Source of the DNA: Botryococcus braunii
Lineage: Eukaryota; Chlorophyta; Trebouxiophyceae
Direction of reading: 5' to 3'
NCBI GenBank assembly: GCA_002005505.1
Contig: MVGU01001159.1
Location: 122,501-157,500 of the forward strand
Length of the DNA: 35,000 bases
Shown: in pieces, positions 1 to 9,548 of the stretch
Numbering within the stretch: position 1 is the first letter of the stretch
How the letters are laid out: every line of letters begins with the position of its first letter
The notes under the pieces: model-generated
Seen by the model: only the letters and a program-made list of their open reading frames with translations
What the model was told of the DNA's origin: nothing
The model's database searches: none
Made by a program: the position numbers and the translations under genes

Positions 1-242
1 AGAACACTCCAGGATGGTTGTCATGCAATCGTGCTCATTATTCAAACACGCTTTCCGGAGTCACGCGGTGCAAATGGACTCAAACTGATCAATTGAATCA
101 CAGTATACCACTTGGTGTCCTTTCACACCTGGCATTGACTTTTCTTCCAGGTAGTTGCTCATCATGTTGTTGTATACTGTTTCTATGTCGTGGGTCACCA
201 ATCCTCTCATATGCATGCAGAGCTCTCATTCTCTCACTCTTT
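1..242. other. Left host flank of the copia insertion
   Basis: Host DNA outside the copia element, with no gene I can support. Its last five bases (238-242, CTCTT) are the left copy of the copia TSD. The right copy is 29931-29935. Short open frames exist on both strands but none shows a recognisable domain. Confidence 0.6.
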
Positions 243-942
243 GTAAAAGGTTATGGGCAGTGGCGTATCCTGTAAGCAAGCAGACAGGTCGTAAGTTCGT
301 GCCTCTCCAGCTACAGTCCTTGACGACTGTCTGCTCTTTAGACACATGCAACTGCATGAACAAGACTGGCATCCTTATGTGCCCAGTATCTTTCCAAACC
401 AGTTCCGTTATATGTTGATCTGTCAATGAGCATCTACACACGGATAAGCTCCTGACGGCTGAAAGCAAGTACCTTCCTATACTCAATCAAGACTCCGTCC
501 CTTAGCTGTTTGAGAGACTTGATTGTACACTAAGATGGTTCACTTACAAACAAGCAATCAAACATGAACACATTACCAATACACACCCTACGTCACCGCA
601 CCTGTAAGCACGCAGACAGGTCGTAAGTTCGTGCCTCTCCAGCTACAGTCCTTGACGACTGTCTGCTCTTTAGACACATGCAATTGCATGAACAAGACTG
701 GCATCCTTATGTGCCCAGTATCTTTCCAAACCAGTTGCTCGACTATGCGGTGATCGCAGCTTTAATAGTCCTTTCACACTAATGCGTAATCTAGATCACA
801 TTGTACCTTATGTTCGAAATAGACCTCATCCGAACGTGTCTCGAGGTACCTTATGTGGATAGTGGACCCGTATCCTAATAATGTACATTTGAAGATCACC
901 TAAAGCACAAGGCATTCTATAATGTATGTTCACAACTCAACA
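243..942 (-). repeat. Copia 3' LTR (700 bp)
   Basis: It matches the 479-bp LTR at 29452-29930, sharing both termini. It is longer mainly because of a block at about 718-930 that the other LTR lacks. A unit of about 133 bp occurs twice within it (about 272-404 and 603-736), and the same duplication is present in the other LTR, so the duplication predates insertion. Confidence 0.9.
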
Positions 943-951
943 CTTCCCCTT
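943..951 (-). promoter_or_regulatory. Copia polypurine tract
   Basis: On the minus strand AAGGGGAAG abuts the first base of the 3' LTR (TGTTGAG...). This is where the plus-strand primer of LTR retrotransposons is expected. The assignment rests on position and composition only. Confidence 0.65.
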
Positions 952-962
952 GCCTGCATGCT

Positions 963-1916
963 TTATGTGTATCTTCTCAAACCTAGTGAATCACGATGAC
1001 CAACAAACACGGGCTTAGCAAGTGGCTTGGTCATAATGTCAGCCACATTTCGAGCAGATTTTACATAGAGGATATCTACCTGCCCAAGTGCCATAGCTTC
1101 CCTAGCATAGTGGAAGCTTACTGCAACATGCTTTGTGAATTTGGAATAAAGGGGGTTCCGTAAATTGGAAATACATCCTTGGTTGTCACAGAAAATTTTG
1201 ACCCTCCAAGGTGCAGCCCCGATCTCTTCCAAGAAGCCCCTAAGCCAGTTGGCTTCCTTCACAAAATGGCCGGCTGCCATAAACTCGGCTTGCACAGTTG
1301 AGGTAGCAACTGAGCTCTGCTTCTTGCTTCCCCAAACCACGGCACTACCATAGACTGATAGAACATAGCCAGTGGTGGAATACCTGTGGTCCAGGTCCCC
1401 AGCATAGTCGGCATCAACATAGCCTTCTAGCTCAGGCCCCTTTCCACCCAGAGTAAGAGCTAATTCTCTCGTATCTCTCAAGTACTTCAGCACTCGAATG
1501 GCCTCATTCCAGTGTGAGGTAGTGGGTGTCATTCTATACCTTGACAACACTCCAACAGCCTGAGAAATGTCAGGCCGGGTCGTATTGGCAATATATAGCA
1601 ACGATCCAATCAACTCACAGTATCGATGACCAGGTGGCAGTGGGGTACTTGCCCCATGTGACATACCATCTGAGGACTCGGGTCTGCTGCTAGCCACGAA
1701 GTCCTTGGACATGGGGGTATCAACCACACGCCCATCATCAGCAACACCAAACTTTTCCACAAGAGCATCAATCTTGGGAGTGCAACTCATGGAAATAGTG
1801 CCGTGAACTCTATTGCGTAGGTTCTGACACCCCAGGAAATCATTCACCTCTCCCAAATCATGGATGGTGAAGTCCTTCTTCAACAACTCTTTCCCCCACT
1901 CAATCTCTGCAACCAC
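963..1916 (-). pseudogene. Copia pol, C-terminal part: end of RT plus RNase H
   Basis: This is the downstream part of the copia polyprotein, which copies the RNA genome into DNA and degrades the RNA strand. It continues from the YVDDLLIV catalytic motif near 5490. The first residues here follow directly on that motif once the gypsy insertion and one TCTGG copy are removed. Visible RT features are the HDLGEVNDFLG segment and PLPPGHRYCELIGSLLYIA. Visible RNase H features are DADYAGD, the TVQAEFMAA segment carrying the catalytic glutamate, and CDNQGCI. The frame ends at 963, just before the polypurine tract, so the C-terminus is native. Within this part the frame is clean. Confidence 0.9.
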
Positions 1917-1921
1917 TCTGG

Positions 1922-2089
1922 TGTAATATTCTTGCAAAGGATGGCCGTGCACCGACGAAAGTGCCAGTGTGGCCCGAGCGCCACACCGTATGTGCTAGCG
2001 CGAAGCCTAAAGAGGCTACGCCTAGCCTAATGTACCGCTTGGCATCCGACGGGGCTAACCCTGGCGGAGTCTGCCTGCCGCGCGCTACA
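1922..2089 (-). repeat. Gypsy chimera 3' LTR (168 bp)
   Basis: It runs from TGTAATATTC to GCGCTACA. The first 43 bp match 5309-5351. The middle is clearly diverged from the other two copies, and the last bases agree again. Confidence 0.85.
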
Positions 2090-2518
2090 TTCTCCCCCTC
2101 CTAGGTGACCGAGCTCCCGGGAGGCCTGCCAAAGCAAGCCACAGTCACAGGCAGAGGCGTATAGAAGGTCACTGCCACACTTCTATACATCACACATTGA
2201 GCCGGCGAGTCTCCTCCAGACACCAGACCGCAGCCTGGGTGTACACTTGCCTGAGGTATCTCTATGGTACGCCTAGACCAGAATCCCGCAGTGACGGGGC
2301 CCAAAGGGCAGTCGTCGGCGTGGACAAATGTACACTCCACGTGTACAGGTTCCCATGAAGAAGCAGTGAAGTTGCTAGCTTCAGGGCGGATAGTAGGGGC
2401 CGGGGCTGGACGACACTTAGCCACCAAGTCAGGGGACGTTCTGTGATCACGCGAACGTATGGGTAAACCACGACCCCCCGGTGACGCAGCTTGACAGGCT
2501 CGTGCTGCTGTATTTCCC
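2090..2518 (-). other. 3' untranslated part of the gypsy chimera with polypurine tract
   Basis: Positions 2090-2105 read CCTAGGAGGGGGAGAA on the minus strand, directly before the 3' LTR, and form a polypurine tract. The rest lies between the pol stop at 2519 and this tract. A minus-strand frame is open from about 2535 to 2101 and slightly overlaps the pol end. It has no upstream ATG and no recognisable domain, so I treat it as non-coding. Confidence 0.6.
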
Positions 2519-4090
2519 CTAGTCAACCTGCCCACGACGGCGTGCCCCGCCTCGTGGTGCCCGTGCGTTGACTGTGTCCCAGTATCCCTTTACAACATTG
2601 GGAGCATTTGTCAAATTCCGTTCCTCTTCCCAGGTGTCATGCTCTGACGAGTAACCCTTCCAGCGGACAAGGTACTCATACTTGGGACGGCCACGTGAAT
2701 TGACACGACGGTGGTCCATTAAGGCTTCCACCTCGTACTCATCTTCCCCCTCCAGCACCTCTGCAGGTGGTGGGGGTTGCATCGAACCATCCCGCCGGTA
2801 CCGTTCCAGGTTGGAGACATGAAAGACATCATGAATCCTCCATGGTGCCGGGAGGTCAAGCTCATAAGCTTGGGTACCCACACGTTTCACGACTTGGAAC
2901 GGCCCTACCCAACGCGGGAGGAGCTTGGGCGTGCCCACCTTGAAACGGAGGTTCTTTGAGGAGAGGAGGACCCAGTCCCCCACACCAAATTGAACGTCCC
3001 TTCGTTTGGTGTTGGCATACTGCGCTTGTCTCGCAGTGGCCACCCGATGGGTCATCCTGGCCTCATTGATGAGGCGTTGCATGCCCTGAACAAAGTCAGA
3101 CGCACCAGGTACCCGTCTATTGGGGAGAATCGCGATTGGCAGGTGGGGGTGAAACCCGTAGTTCAGCAAGAACGGCGAGGACCCCGTGGACTCGTGATCG
3201 CAATTATTGATCGCGAATTCTGCACAGACCAACTTCTCATCCCAATCATCCTGGGACTTGGCCACATACATGCGTAGCATGTCCTCGAGCACTCGATTCA
3301 CTCGCTCAGTCTGCCCATCCGTCTGCGGATGGTAGGCTGTTGACATGGCTTGTCGAGTCCCAATGGACTGACACAAAGCTCTAGCAAAGTGGCTGGTGAA
3401 GAGCTTATCTCTATCGGACACCACCACTTGGGGAACACCATGCAACTTCCACACATTGTCAACGTACAGCTTAGCCGTCTGCTCAGCCGTAGCCTTGGTG
3501 GTTGTGGGCATAAGATGCACCATCTTGGTCAGCTTATCCACTACGACGAAAATGGCATCATGACCCTTGCCTGTCCTAGGCAATTGGGTAATGAAATCCA
3601 TAGTCACCGTGTGCCAAGGATTCAGCGGCAACTGTAAAGGTTGCAGCAACCCCGCAGGCAAAGTGTTCCGAGCCTTGTTCTTCTGACACAAGTGGCACGT
3701 TAGCACGTAAGGTTCGATGTCAGCAAGCATGGTAGGCCAGCAATAATGGCGCCTTACCAGGGCCAAGGTTTTCTTCACTCCTTGATGGCCAGCATACGGG
3801 CTATCATGCAGTTCCTTGAGGATGTGAGCTCGCAGCCCGAAAGCATCCGGAACCACGGCCTTCCCCTCCCTCAGAAGGAAGCCGTCAAAGTCTAGCAGAC
3901 CTTCAACATTCTGCTTATCTTGGAACCATGGGTCTTGAGTATAACCCTGGACAAATTTGTCCTTCCAAGACAGAGCAACCCCGGCCGCAGCACTCCCCTC
4001 CCCCGCAGAGCGGATAGTGCCAACCAAGGCACAAAGAGAGAGCGTTGGCAGACAACGGTGCGCCGGGTGCGAACACCCACCAATCACCAC
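2519..4090 (-). pseudogene. Gypsy pol fragment: integrase with chromodomain
   Basis: This is the C-terminal part of a chromovirus pol, the enzyme that inserts element DNA into the host genome. In order it shows an H2C2 zinc-binding region (HDSPYAGHQG ... CHLC), a DDE core (MDFITQLPR, VSDRDKLF, PQTDGQTE, with 35 residues between the second Asp and the Glu), a GPF motif (RWVGPFQVVK), and a chromodomain (YEVEAL ... YLVRWKGY ... DTWEEE) that in this family targets integration to modified chromatin. The frame itself is undamaged. It has lost everything upstream, and its first 15-30 codons read out of an LTR remnant, so no native start exists. The real pol sequence probably begins near 4030. Confidence 0.88.
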
Positions 4091-4187
4091 GCGATGTGCG
4101 AGCCTACGAGGCTACACCCAGTACCAATGTACCGCCCGGCATGTGCGGGGACGAGCCCCGGCACCGTCTGCCTACCAGCGCGCTACA
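4040..4187 (-). repeat. Internal third LTR copy, truncated
   Basis: From about 4060 it aligns with the LTR at 5309-5474 and ends in the same GCGCTACA. It is followed by the same TTCTCCCCCTCC polypurine-tract complement seen beside the 3' LTR. The outer 30-40 bp of the LTR are degraded or missing, so the left edge is approximate. It is closer to the 5' LTR than to the 3' LTR. Confidence 0.75.
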
Positions 4188-5308
4188 TTCTCCCCCTCCT
4201 AGGTGACCAAGCTCCTGCGAGGTCCTAAGAGGAGATGTCTAGAGAGTTGCTTTTATGCCTTATGTGAGAAGACACCGTAGAGAATCACTTCAACGCCTCG
4301 TGGAACTTGTAGCGCAACCATCAGCCAAAGGCCGTCATCATATGGTCACTCCCCTATGGGGTACACAGCTCTCACCTCCCAACGTAAGCCTCATCTCTCT
4401 TTCTCTTCTCACTATCCAGCATAAGCTTCCTCTCTCCCTCTCTCCTCCCCCCAAAGACACGTTGCCCACCACGAGGCCCACGTGGTGAACGGGTCTATGG
4501 ACCAATGCCAGGCAAGGAGCAGAGGCAACTGGGCCAGGCAGACAAAAGAAGTGTCTAATGTGCTGCAACACAAAAGAACAAATCCTTCATTAAGCAATGA
4601 TGGAAGCAAAACCAGTATGCAAAGCTCAATCCACATTTATGGCATTTTCCAACGGCCCCATAAATGCAGTACTAAGCAAACCGAGCACTAAAAGAGACTG
4701 TGAAAATAGAAAGCATTTTCAGCTCCATGCTACTCGGCGCCAATCAACAAAGCAAGACCTCGTCATATCCGTGTAAGATCGGCATCTGGAAAAGTTGACA
4801 CTTTACCACAGAAATCCCAACGATATGCTCGAAACACCAAAGTTTCATTAAGGCAATGCAAGTTGAAAAACAATTGCAAAGGATTAGCAACCCAAAGCAA
4901 ACCAAACGAGGGGAAGCGCACACTCACCATCGTGAAGTGCCACCTTCCTCCCCCACCGTCCCCACGGAAACGGCGGAGCCAAACGCCATTAGAAAGATTA
5001 CAGAAAAATCCGAACTTTCTTGCTTGGATCCACACACCAAGCTTGGCGTCGACCTTCGTAGGCCAGAACCATCCCCGTCATCCGAACTTATATGGGTGCG
5101 AAGAACGGATTCTCCCAACCAAAGTCCGTGAAGGTGATACCAAGGTGTTGTTGATCCGTCGATCTAGTGGGAAACAACCCAAATACGACGACAGGCAGGA
5201 ACGAAGACACACTTAAGCATCGACACCATCCGCAAGACACACTTAAGCGTCAAGCGGGATCAACAACCAACATCGCAAGTCCACCGACTTGGATATGGGC
5301 CACCAAAA
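4188..5308 (-). other. Non-coding internal region of the gypsy chimera
   Basis: About 1.1 kb with no supportable gene. At its left edge (4188-4203) it has a second polypurine tract. At its right edge, on the minus strand, TGGTGGCCCATATCC (5305-5291) begins four bases after the LTR and fits a tRNA primer-binding site. Together with its two flanking LTRs this block has the form of a short non-autonomous derivative (LTR - 1.1 kb - LTR). Confidence 0.6.
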
Positions 5309-5474
5309 TGTAATATTCTTGCAAAGGATGGCCGTGCACCGACGAAAGTGCTAGTATGGTCCGAACACCATACCATATACTGTGCGAGCCTACGAGGCTA
5401 CACCCAGTACCAATGTACCGCCCCGGCATGTGCGGGGACGAGCCCCGGCACCGTCTGCCTACCAGCGCGCTACA
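5309..5474 (-). repeat. Gypsy chimera 5' LTR (166 bp)
   Basis: It runs from TGTAATATTC to GCGCTACA and is followed on the right by the TSD copy TCTGG (5475-5479). Confidence 0.87.
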
Positions 5475-5479
5475 TCTGG

Positions 5480-6304
5480 CAACTATGAGAAGATCATCAA
5501 CATAAACAAGAATAAAGGACAGGTTGCCATCAGGGGCCCTCCTGATGTATACACCCGCATCACTCTTGCACACACTATACCCCATCACGCTGAACTTGTC
5601 GGTCAAGGTCTTGTGCCAAGCCCGTGGGGCTTGTTTTAGACCGTATAGTGCCTTCCTGAGCTTGCACACAACCCTCGTGTTGCCATTCTCAAATCCTGGT
5701 GGTTGGGTCACATAGACCTCTTCCTCCAACTCTCCATTGAGAAAAGCCGTCTTGATATCCACTTGGTGGATCTCAAGATTCTGTGTGGCAGCCACTGCCA
5801 GCACAGCCCTCCTTGCCCCATAGCTGCGGGTGGGTGCAAATACCTCCCCAACATCTATCCCAGGGATCTGTCTACACCCTTGGGCAACTAACCTCGCTTT
5901 AAAGCGACTAACATTCCCATGTGCATCAATTTTAGTGGAGAATATCCAATGGACAGGAATAACTTTTTGTCCATGGGGTCTGTCCACATACTCTAGAACC
6001 TCATGGGTATCAAGGGAATCCATCTCTTCCCTCATTGCTTGTTGCCAAAAATCCCACTGAGGGGAGCATTGGGCTTCCCTCAGGTTAGATGGCACGTGAA
6101 CCTTTCCCAGCTTGACATAAGGTACATTTTGTACCTTATGCTGAGACTCTGCAGTACTGTCAGCACTCCTGGGACTGTTGTCTTTTATATCCCTCTGATC
6201 TTGGTTCCCAGAATAAGGTACATTTTGTACCTTATGTTGAGATCCTGCAGTACAGCCAGAACTGCCAGAGCCCTCCCCAACTCTCTCTCTTGAACTGCGA
6301 GACT
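5480..6304 (-). pseudogene. Copia pol: end of linker and N-terminal RT
   Basis: This is the copia reverse transcriptase up to its active site. Visible motifs are FWQQAMREEMDSL, PVHWIFSTKID, RFKARLVAQGC, APTRSYGARR, HQVDIKTAFLNGELEEEVY, ALYGLKQAPRAWH and the catalytic YVDDLLIV, after which the gypsy insertion cuts in. Upstream (6304 to about 6096) the frame stays open as a low-complexity linker containing two copies of the peptide SQHKVQNVPY. It joins in frame to the sequence right of 18888 once the TR-GAG insertion is removed. The segment itself has no stop. Confidence 0.88.
6117..6235. repeat. Two direct copies of a perfect hairpin
   Basis: ATAAGGTAC-ATTTT-GTACCTTAT occurs at 6117-6139 and 6213-6235, each with 9-bp arms and a 5-base loop. 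Each is embedded in a longer direct repeat that encodes the duplicated SQHKVQNVPY peptide in the copia linker. Confidence 0.85.
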
Positions 6305-6309
6305 CATGC

Positions 6310-6513
6310 TGTAATAGGTGTTTTGGTCCCTAGCGGTTTGGTACCGCGTGTACGCGTTGTAGGTGTCTGGAATGTGCCCCTAATGTCGCGAGCATAAGGA
6401 ACGAGAGGAAGACACAAGAGAAGATAGAGCATGAGGTGGATGCCGTCTGTTTGTAACAGACTATTATTGCTATTTCTTGGTCTCCGTGCCATTGTGTGAT
6501 TTTCCCTGTTACA
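6310..6513 (+). repeat. TR-GAG 5' LTR (204 bp)
   Basis: It runs TGTAATAGGTG ... CCCTGTTACA. It matches 18680-18883 at 199 of 204 positions by eye, with differences at base 2 and four internal sites. Confidence 0.93.
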
Positions 6514-6517
6514 CTTC

Positions 6518-6530
6518 TGGTATCGGCGAC
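6518..6530 (+). promoter_or_regulatory. TR-GAG primer-binding site
   Basis: TGGTATCGGCGAC starts four bases after the LTR. It begins like the classic plant initiator-tRNA site (TGGTATC) but differs after that. It would pair with a tRNA 3' end terminating in GATACCA. Confidence 0.6.
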
Positions 6531-6594
6531 TGGTTGCCGATCGTCTGATTGTACTCGACCTTTGTGCGGTTTGTTTTGTCTTTCCGTTTCAATC

Positions 6595-6795
6595 ATGGGT
6601 AAACTTCGTATTTTTGAGCCTTCGTTGATGACTTTTCACCATTGGGTTGTGGTTGCTGAGTCGTATTTCACGCTCAACAAAACCGCGGAGGAAAACAAGG
6701 TTCATACGGCGGTTCAGCGGCTTAGTGCCGGGCCGACCAAAACATGGTTATCTTTTGCAATATCTATGGAACCTGCAGACCGAGTTTCGTGGCCT
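6595..6795 (+). pseudogene. TR-GAG gag, N-terminal part
   Basis: This encodes the first 67 codons of the structural Gag protein, starting MGKLRIFEPS, with the typical gag-like segment TAVQRLSAGPTKTWL. The start is chosen as the first ATG after the primer site that leads into this frame. The frame is cut by the 10.2-kb insertion exactly at GCCT (6792-6795). Confidence 0.8.
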
Positions 6796-6810
6796 TGTAA
6801 TGAACGAAAG
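6796..6810. repeat. Left terminal repeat of the 10.2-kb element
   Basis: TGTAATGAACGAAAG, repeated exactly at 7859-7873. After 15 bases the two copies diverge at once. Confidence 0.8.
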
Positions 6811-7254
6811 ATTACATTGAGCCTTTCTTTGAGAAAGGGGTGTTGCACAAACATTATATACAGTTCATGCTAACTAAAGTCTAAAGATCAAGACCATGCA
6901 TAGATATGCTCATTGCTCCATACATTTTGCCGTTGATCCGGTTCTGAAAAGTTCTGGCATTCGTCCGCGATACTGTCAAGTCTGACTGACATGCTTCATT
7001 CATCGCTAAGATTCTACCATTGTTCTCAGTGTTAGTCTTAGGAAGCAAAACAATTCCTATTACTATATTGTTCGTAGAGCTTAGGCTTGACAGAGCCTCT
7101 ATGGGTTTTTAGCCAAAAACACCCAAGCATGAGTTGATGGATAAACCTTGAAATTGTCAAATGAGATACAAGTCCCTCGTGCAGATTTGCTGCCAAAGAT
7201 ACCATGCCCAACACTTGCAAGCTACACGTATTGATTCAAAAATCAATAATGCTT

Positions 7255-8151
7255 TTAGACTTCTGAAGAGTCCAAGTTGAAACATTCTGCCATTTGCCTG
7301 GAAATGCCGCCTTCTTCATCTACAGGTGGGGTAGCTTGGTCTGACATTTTTGATGTCGCATCTCTCATATCCTCCTCCATTGTAGACTTAACTGCCGGTT
7401 GCGGTAAATATTGTTGGCAGGCAATGGCAGGTGGTAGCTGTGTCCATACTTGTTCTTCACTCCTGCTGCGTTTATTGCCCTTGTATCCTGACTGCTGTCG
7501 GTTGGGTTGACGCTGCCGCTGGTGCTGAGCGTGACGATGGTGAGATGGTGAAGAAGCGCTCCTCAGAAAATCAATAAGTGCTGTTGCCTGTAGTAATCAC
7601 CTTTCTTATGCTTAATGTCTGATAAGACTTGCTCAAAAGATCCAAATTGCCATCTCTCTAGGCCTATGAAATCTACTTTACTCTCAATGCCTGTATATTC
7701 CGGCTAGACAAAGATGGTGGGTGCCTCAAGTAGTCCACCCAATCTGGATCAGGCACGGATTCGTTACGTAACGTAATCCATACAAGAAGCCTTATTAAAC
7801 ACCCTAACGAGTTCGAATTTGAATTTTCGAACGTAAGGTCAAATGCTCACTACATATATGTAATGAACGAAAGGCGATTCCTACCGGTATGTCGGGAATT
7901 CCTGCAGCTACTGCTGGATTGGAGAATGTCAAATTAATAGTTGACTGAATCTTCTCAAACATTGTTATTGCTGCTGAAACATGCTGCGTTGCACTGATCA
8001 ATTGCGTCATCTCACTCATATGATCATTGTAATAGTCGGTTAACTCAAAGTCAGTCATAGTACTTGACTTTTCTACAAATGCATCAATAAGCTTAACCGT
8101 TGTTGTTAGGTTGAGCTCATTTGTGAAACGAAACACTTTCCTATCTGCCAT
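7255..8151 (-). CDS. Unassigned gene-like frame in three pieces, possibly spliced
   Basis: I do not recognise this protein. Piece 1 starts at an ATG (8151, MADRKVFRFTNEL) and reads to about 7886, then meets CCG|GTAGGAAT, a plausible splice donor. Piece 2 (7703-7563) reads EYTGIESKVDFIGLERW and KHKKGDYYRQQHLL before a TGA. Piece 3, shifted by one base, overlaps its end and runs to a TAA at 7255 through a His/Gln/Arg-rich tract, the basic stretch KGNKRSRS, and an acidic tail ending NLDSSEV. A further in-frame-looking stretch, DPDWVDYLRHPPSLSS, lies inside the 153-bp repeat. ATTACTACAG|GCA near 7592 is a possible acceptor in matching phase. The basic segment would suit a nucleic-acid-binding or Gag-like protein, but that is inference. 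Confidence 0.4.
7702..7854. repeat. Internal copy of the 153-bp terminal repeat
   Basis: By eye it is identical to 16878-17030 and in the same orientation. It contains a perfect 12-bp palindrome (CGTTACGTAACG, 7762-7773) and a GTTCGAA/TTCGAAC inverted repeat (7811-7817, 7826-7832). Four bases (TATA, 7855-7858) separate it from the second copy of the left terminus. Confidence 0.93.
7859..7873. repeat. Internal copy of the left terminal 15-mer
   Basis: TGTAATGAACGAAAG, identical to 6796-6810. It lies four bases from the end of the internal 153-bp repeat. Confidence 0.8.
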
Positions 8152-8711
8152 TGTGAAAACAAAAACAGCGAAGTCGAACACTTGTCGGTGGTCGGGCTAA
8201 CGGCTCCGACTTGACTCGAAAGAAAACAAATCCTTGAATTGTGAGAGAAATGTCTGATCAGACCCCTATAAGTACTTCAAAATTTATGACCTGCCGGGGT
8301 TGCCTGAATAGAACATATACAAGGGAGATAATTCAAGCATTATCATCACTGATTGGATTCCCTAGTTTCTGACTGGATGATGAGTTATCAGTTGCCACGT
8401 ACCCAAAAAGCTGATAATTGCTCATAGTGAGAATAATTTCAAGTGCATCAAGTTTGTGAGATTCAAAAGCTGCTCAATGCATGTAAATGCAGAGGCAAAA
8501 TCAGGGAATTCCCACGCTAACGCTCCAAGCTTCTTGTACAAGACCTCCCAGACGCACGATCCGATCCTTGTATTGTCCTGATCCATTTAGAGGAGAAGGG
8601 CAGCTGCAAGTGGATAAATTTAGGTACTGGTCCAGCCTCCAAGCTATGTGGGCTAACTGTGAGAAGTGCTGCATGTGGCATAACAGCTGCGCTGTAACGA
8701 ATACGCTGAGT
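8152..8711. other. No gene seen between the unassigned frame and pol
   Basis: About 560 bases with no supportable coding region, repeat or RNA gene. It is probably the 3' region of the pol unit and the upstream region of the frame starting at 8151. Confidence 0.5.
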
Positions 8712-9258
8712 TCACTGCCACTGTAAGTCATGAAAAATCTGTAGAAGGTGATGGAACGCTGGCCGTCTGATTGGTATGTACTGCTGGTACACTGTAACTG
8801 AATAAGTATGAGAAGTTTCTATGGCTCCCTCCCCCGAGACGGCTGACGGTTCATAATATCTAACCAGATGGGAAGTATGCCGCTTGAAAACTCTCGCTCC
8901 TTTCAATAAAGTGGACCCCGTGTGAAGGACTGCAATTGTCTTAGCTGGATTCAACGCAATAATGCGGTACGGTCCTCTGAGACTGTTCTGCAAGGGTCCT
9001 CTTCCAGGTGCAGCTTCCAATACCAGATCTCCGACTTGTAACTCTGTCTGTTTACGCTTACGCCTTTGTGCACGCCTGTGATGACCCTCAAGCTGCTGCT
9101 GCATTCTGTCACAAAGCTCCAGTGCTATGCGCTGATACTGCTCTTCCAATCTGTCCCGAAGATTAATTACATGCTCTGAAGGGCTGAATAGCTGAGCGGC
9201 ATTAGCGAGCACATCGCGGACCGCAACGGGCAATTTTGGTGCATACCCATATATCATC
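8712..9258 (-). pseudogene. Integrase C-terminal fragment with GPY/F motif
   Basis: This starts in the segment that normally follows the integrase catalytic core (MIYGYAPKLPVAV). It then has a basic helix region (HHRRAQRRKRKQTELQVGD) and a GPY motif (LRGPYRIIAL) of the kind found at the C-terminus of Ty3-type integrases. Both the H2C2 zinc region and the whole DDE core are missing, so it cannot catalyse integration. The upstream edge is a deletion junction near 9246-9258. Confidence 0.8.
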
Positions 9259-9548
9259 ACGAACCTTTTTGAAGACCATGATCCATCCAGGTATGCTCGG
9301 GTGAGAGGTGAAATAGGAGCCCCTTCTTCGAAAGTCAGCTGCTGTCCGCGGTGGCAATGGCTTAAGGAGGTCGAGTTGATGTCCGGAGTGTACATAATCT
9401 AAAAATTCAGGAATCCTATAAGGGTCATACCTGTTTAAGCATAAAGGAGTCTCCTTGTCCCTAAGCTCCTCCAATTTCAACTCACCTTCCATGCCAAAAT
9501 AAGGTGTACATGCAGGACAGTACCAAGCACCACTAGGGGGCAAAGACC
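9246..9548 (-). pseudogene. Second half of the PHD finger and following linker
   Basis: In a different frame from the RT segment, this begins with the end of a PHD finger (PPSGAWYCPAC supplies the last Cys pair). It continues as a linker with PEFLDYVHSGHQL and SIPGWIMVFKKVRDDIW. The sequence encoding DDIW overlaps the sequence encoding MIYGY of the integrase fragment in the next frame, which marks the deletion joint. Confidence 0.75.

Larger units (their letters stand above)
1922..5474 (-). mobile_element. Chimeric Ty3/gypsy chromovirus remnant with three LTR copies
   Basis: It is flanked by TCTGG (1917-1921 and 5475-5479) and inserted in the copia RT just after the YVDD motif. On the minus strand the order is 5' LTR (5474-5309), primer site, about 1.1 kb of non-coding internal DNA ending in a polypurine tract (near 4190), a second LTR copy (4187 to about 4040), a pol fragment with integrase and chromodomain (to 2519), a second polypurine tract, and the 3' LTR (2089-1922). 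Gag, protease, RT and RNase H are absent. The outer LTRs share their first 43 bp but diverge strongly afterwards, which does not fit a simple single insertion. I infer recombination or template switching between related elements. Confidence 0.85.

Noticed and set aside
1..242. Host gene interrupted by the copia insertion, joining the left flank to 29936-30180
   Set aside because: On recheck, the minus-strand frame in the left flank contains an early stop, and no frame or splice pair joins the two flanks convincingly.
271..740. CRISPR-like repeat array in the copia LTR
   Set aside because: Only two long units separated by about 200 bases, both also present in the other LTR. This is an LTR-internal duplication in a eukaryotic element.
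2101..2535. Minus-strand frame after the gypsy pol as an accessory gene
   Set aside because: No upstream ATG, no domain, and it runs into the polypurine tract. It is better explained as the 3' untranslated region.
6796..7854. A conventional 1059-bp 3' LTR for the 10.2-kb element
   Set aside because: Its outer 153 bp match the right end, but I could not find the remaining 900 bp at the right side, and there is no polypurine tract beside it. The idea remains possible only if the right LTR was replaced.
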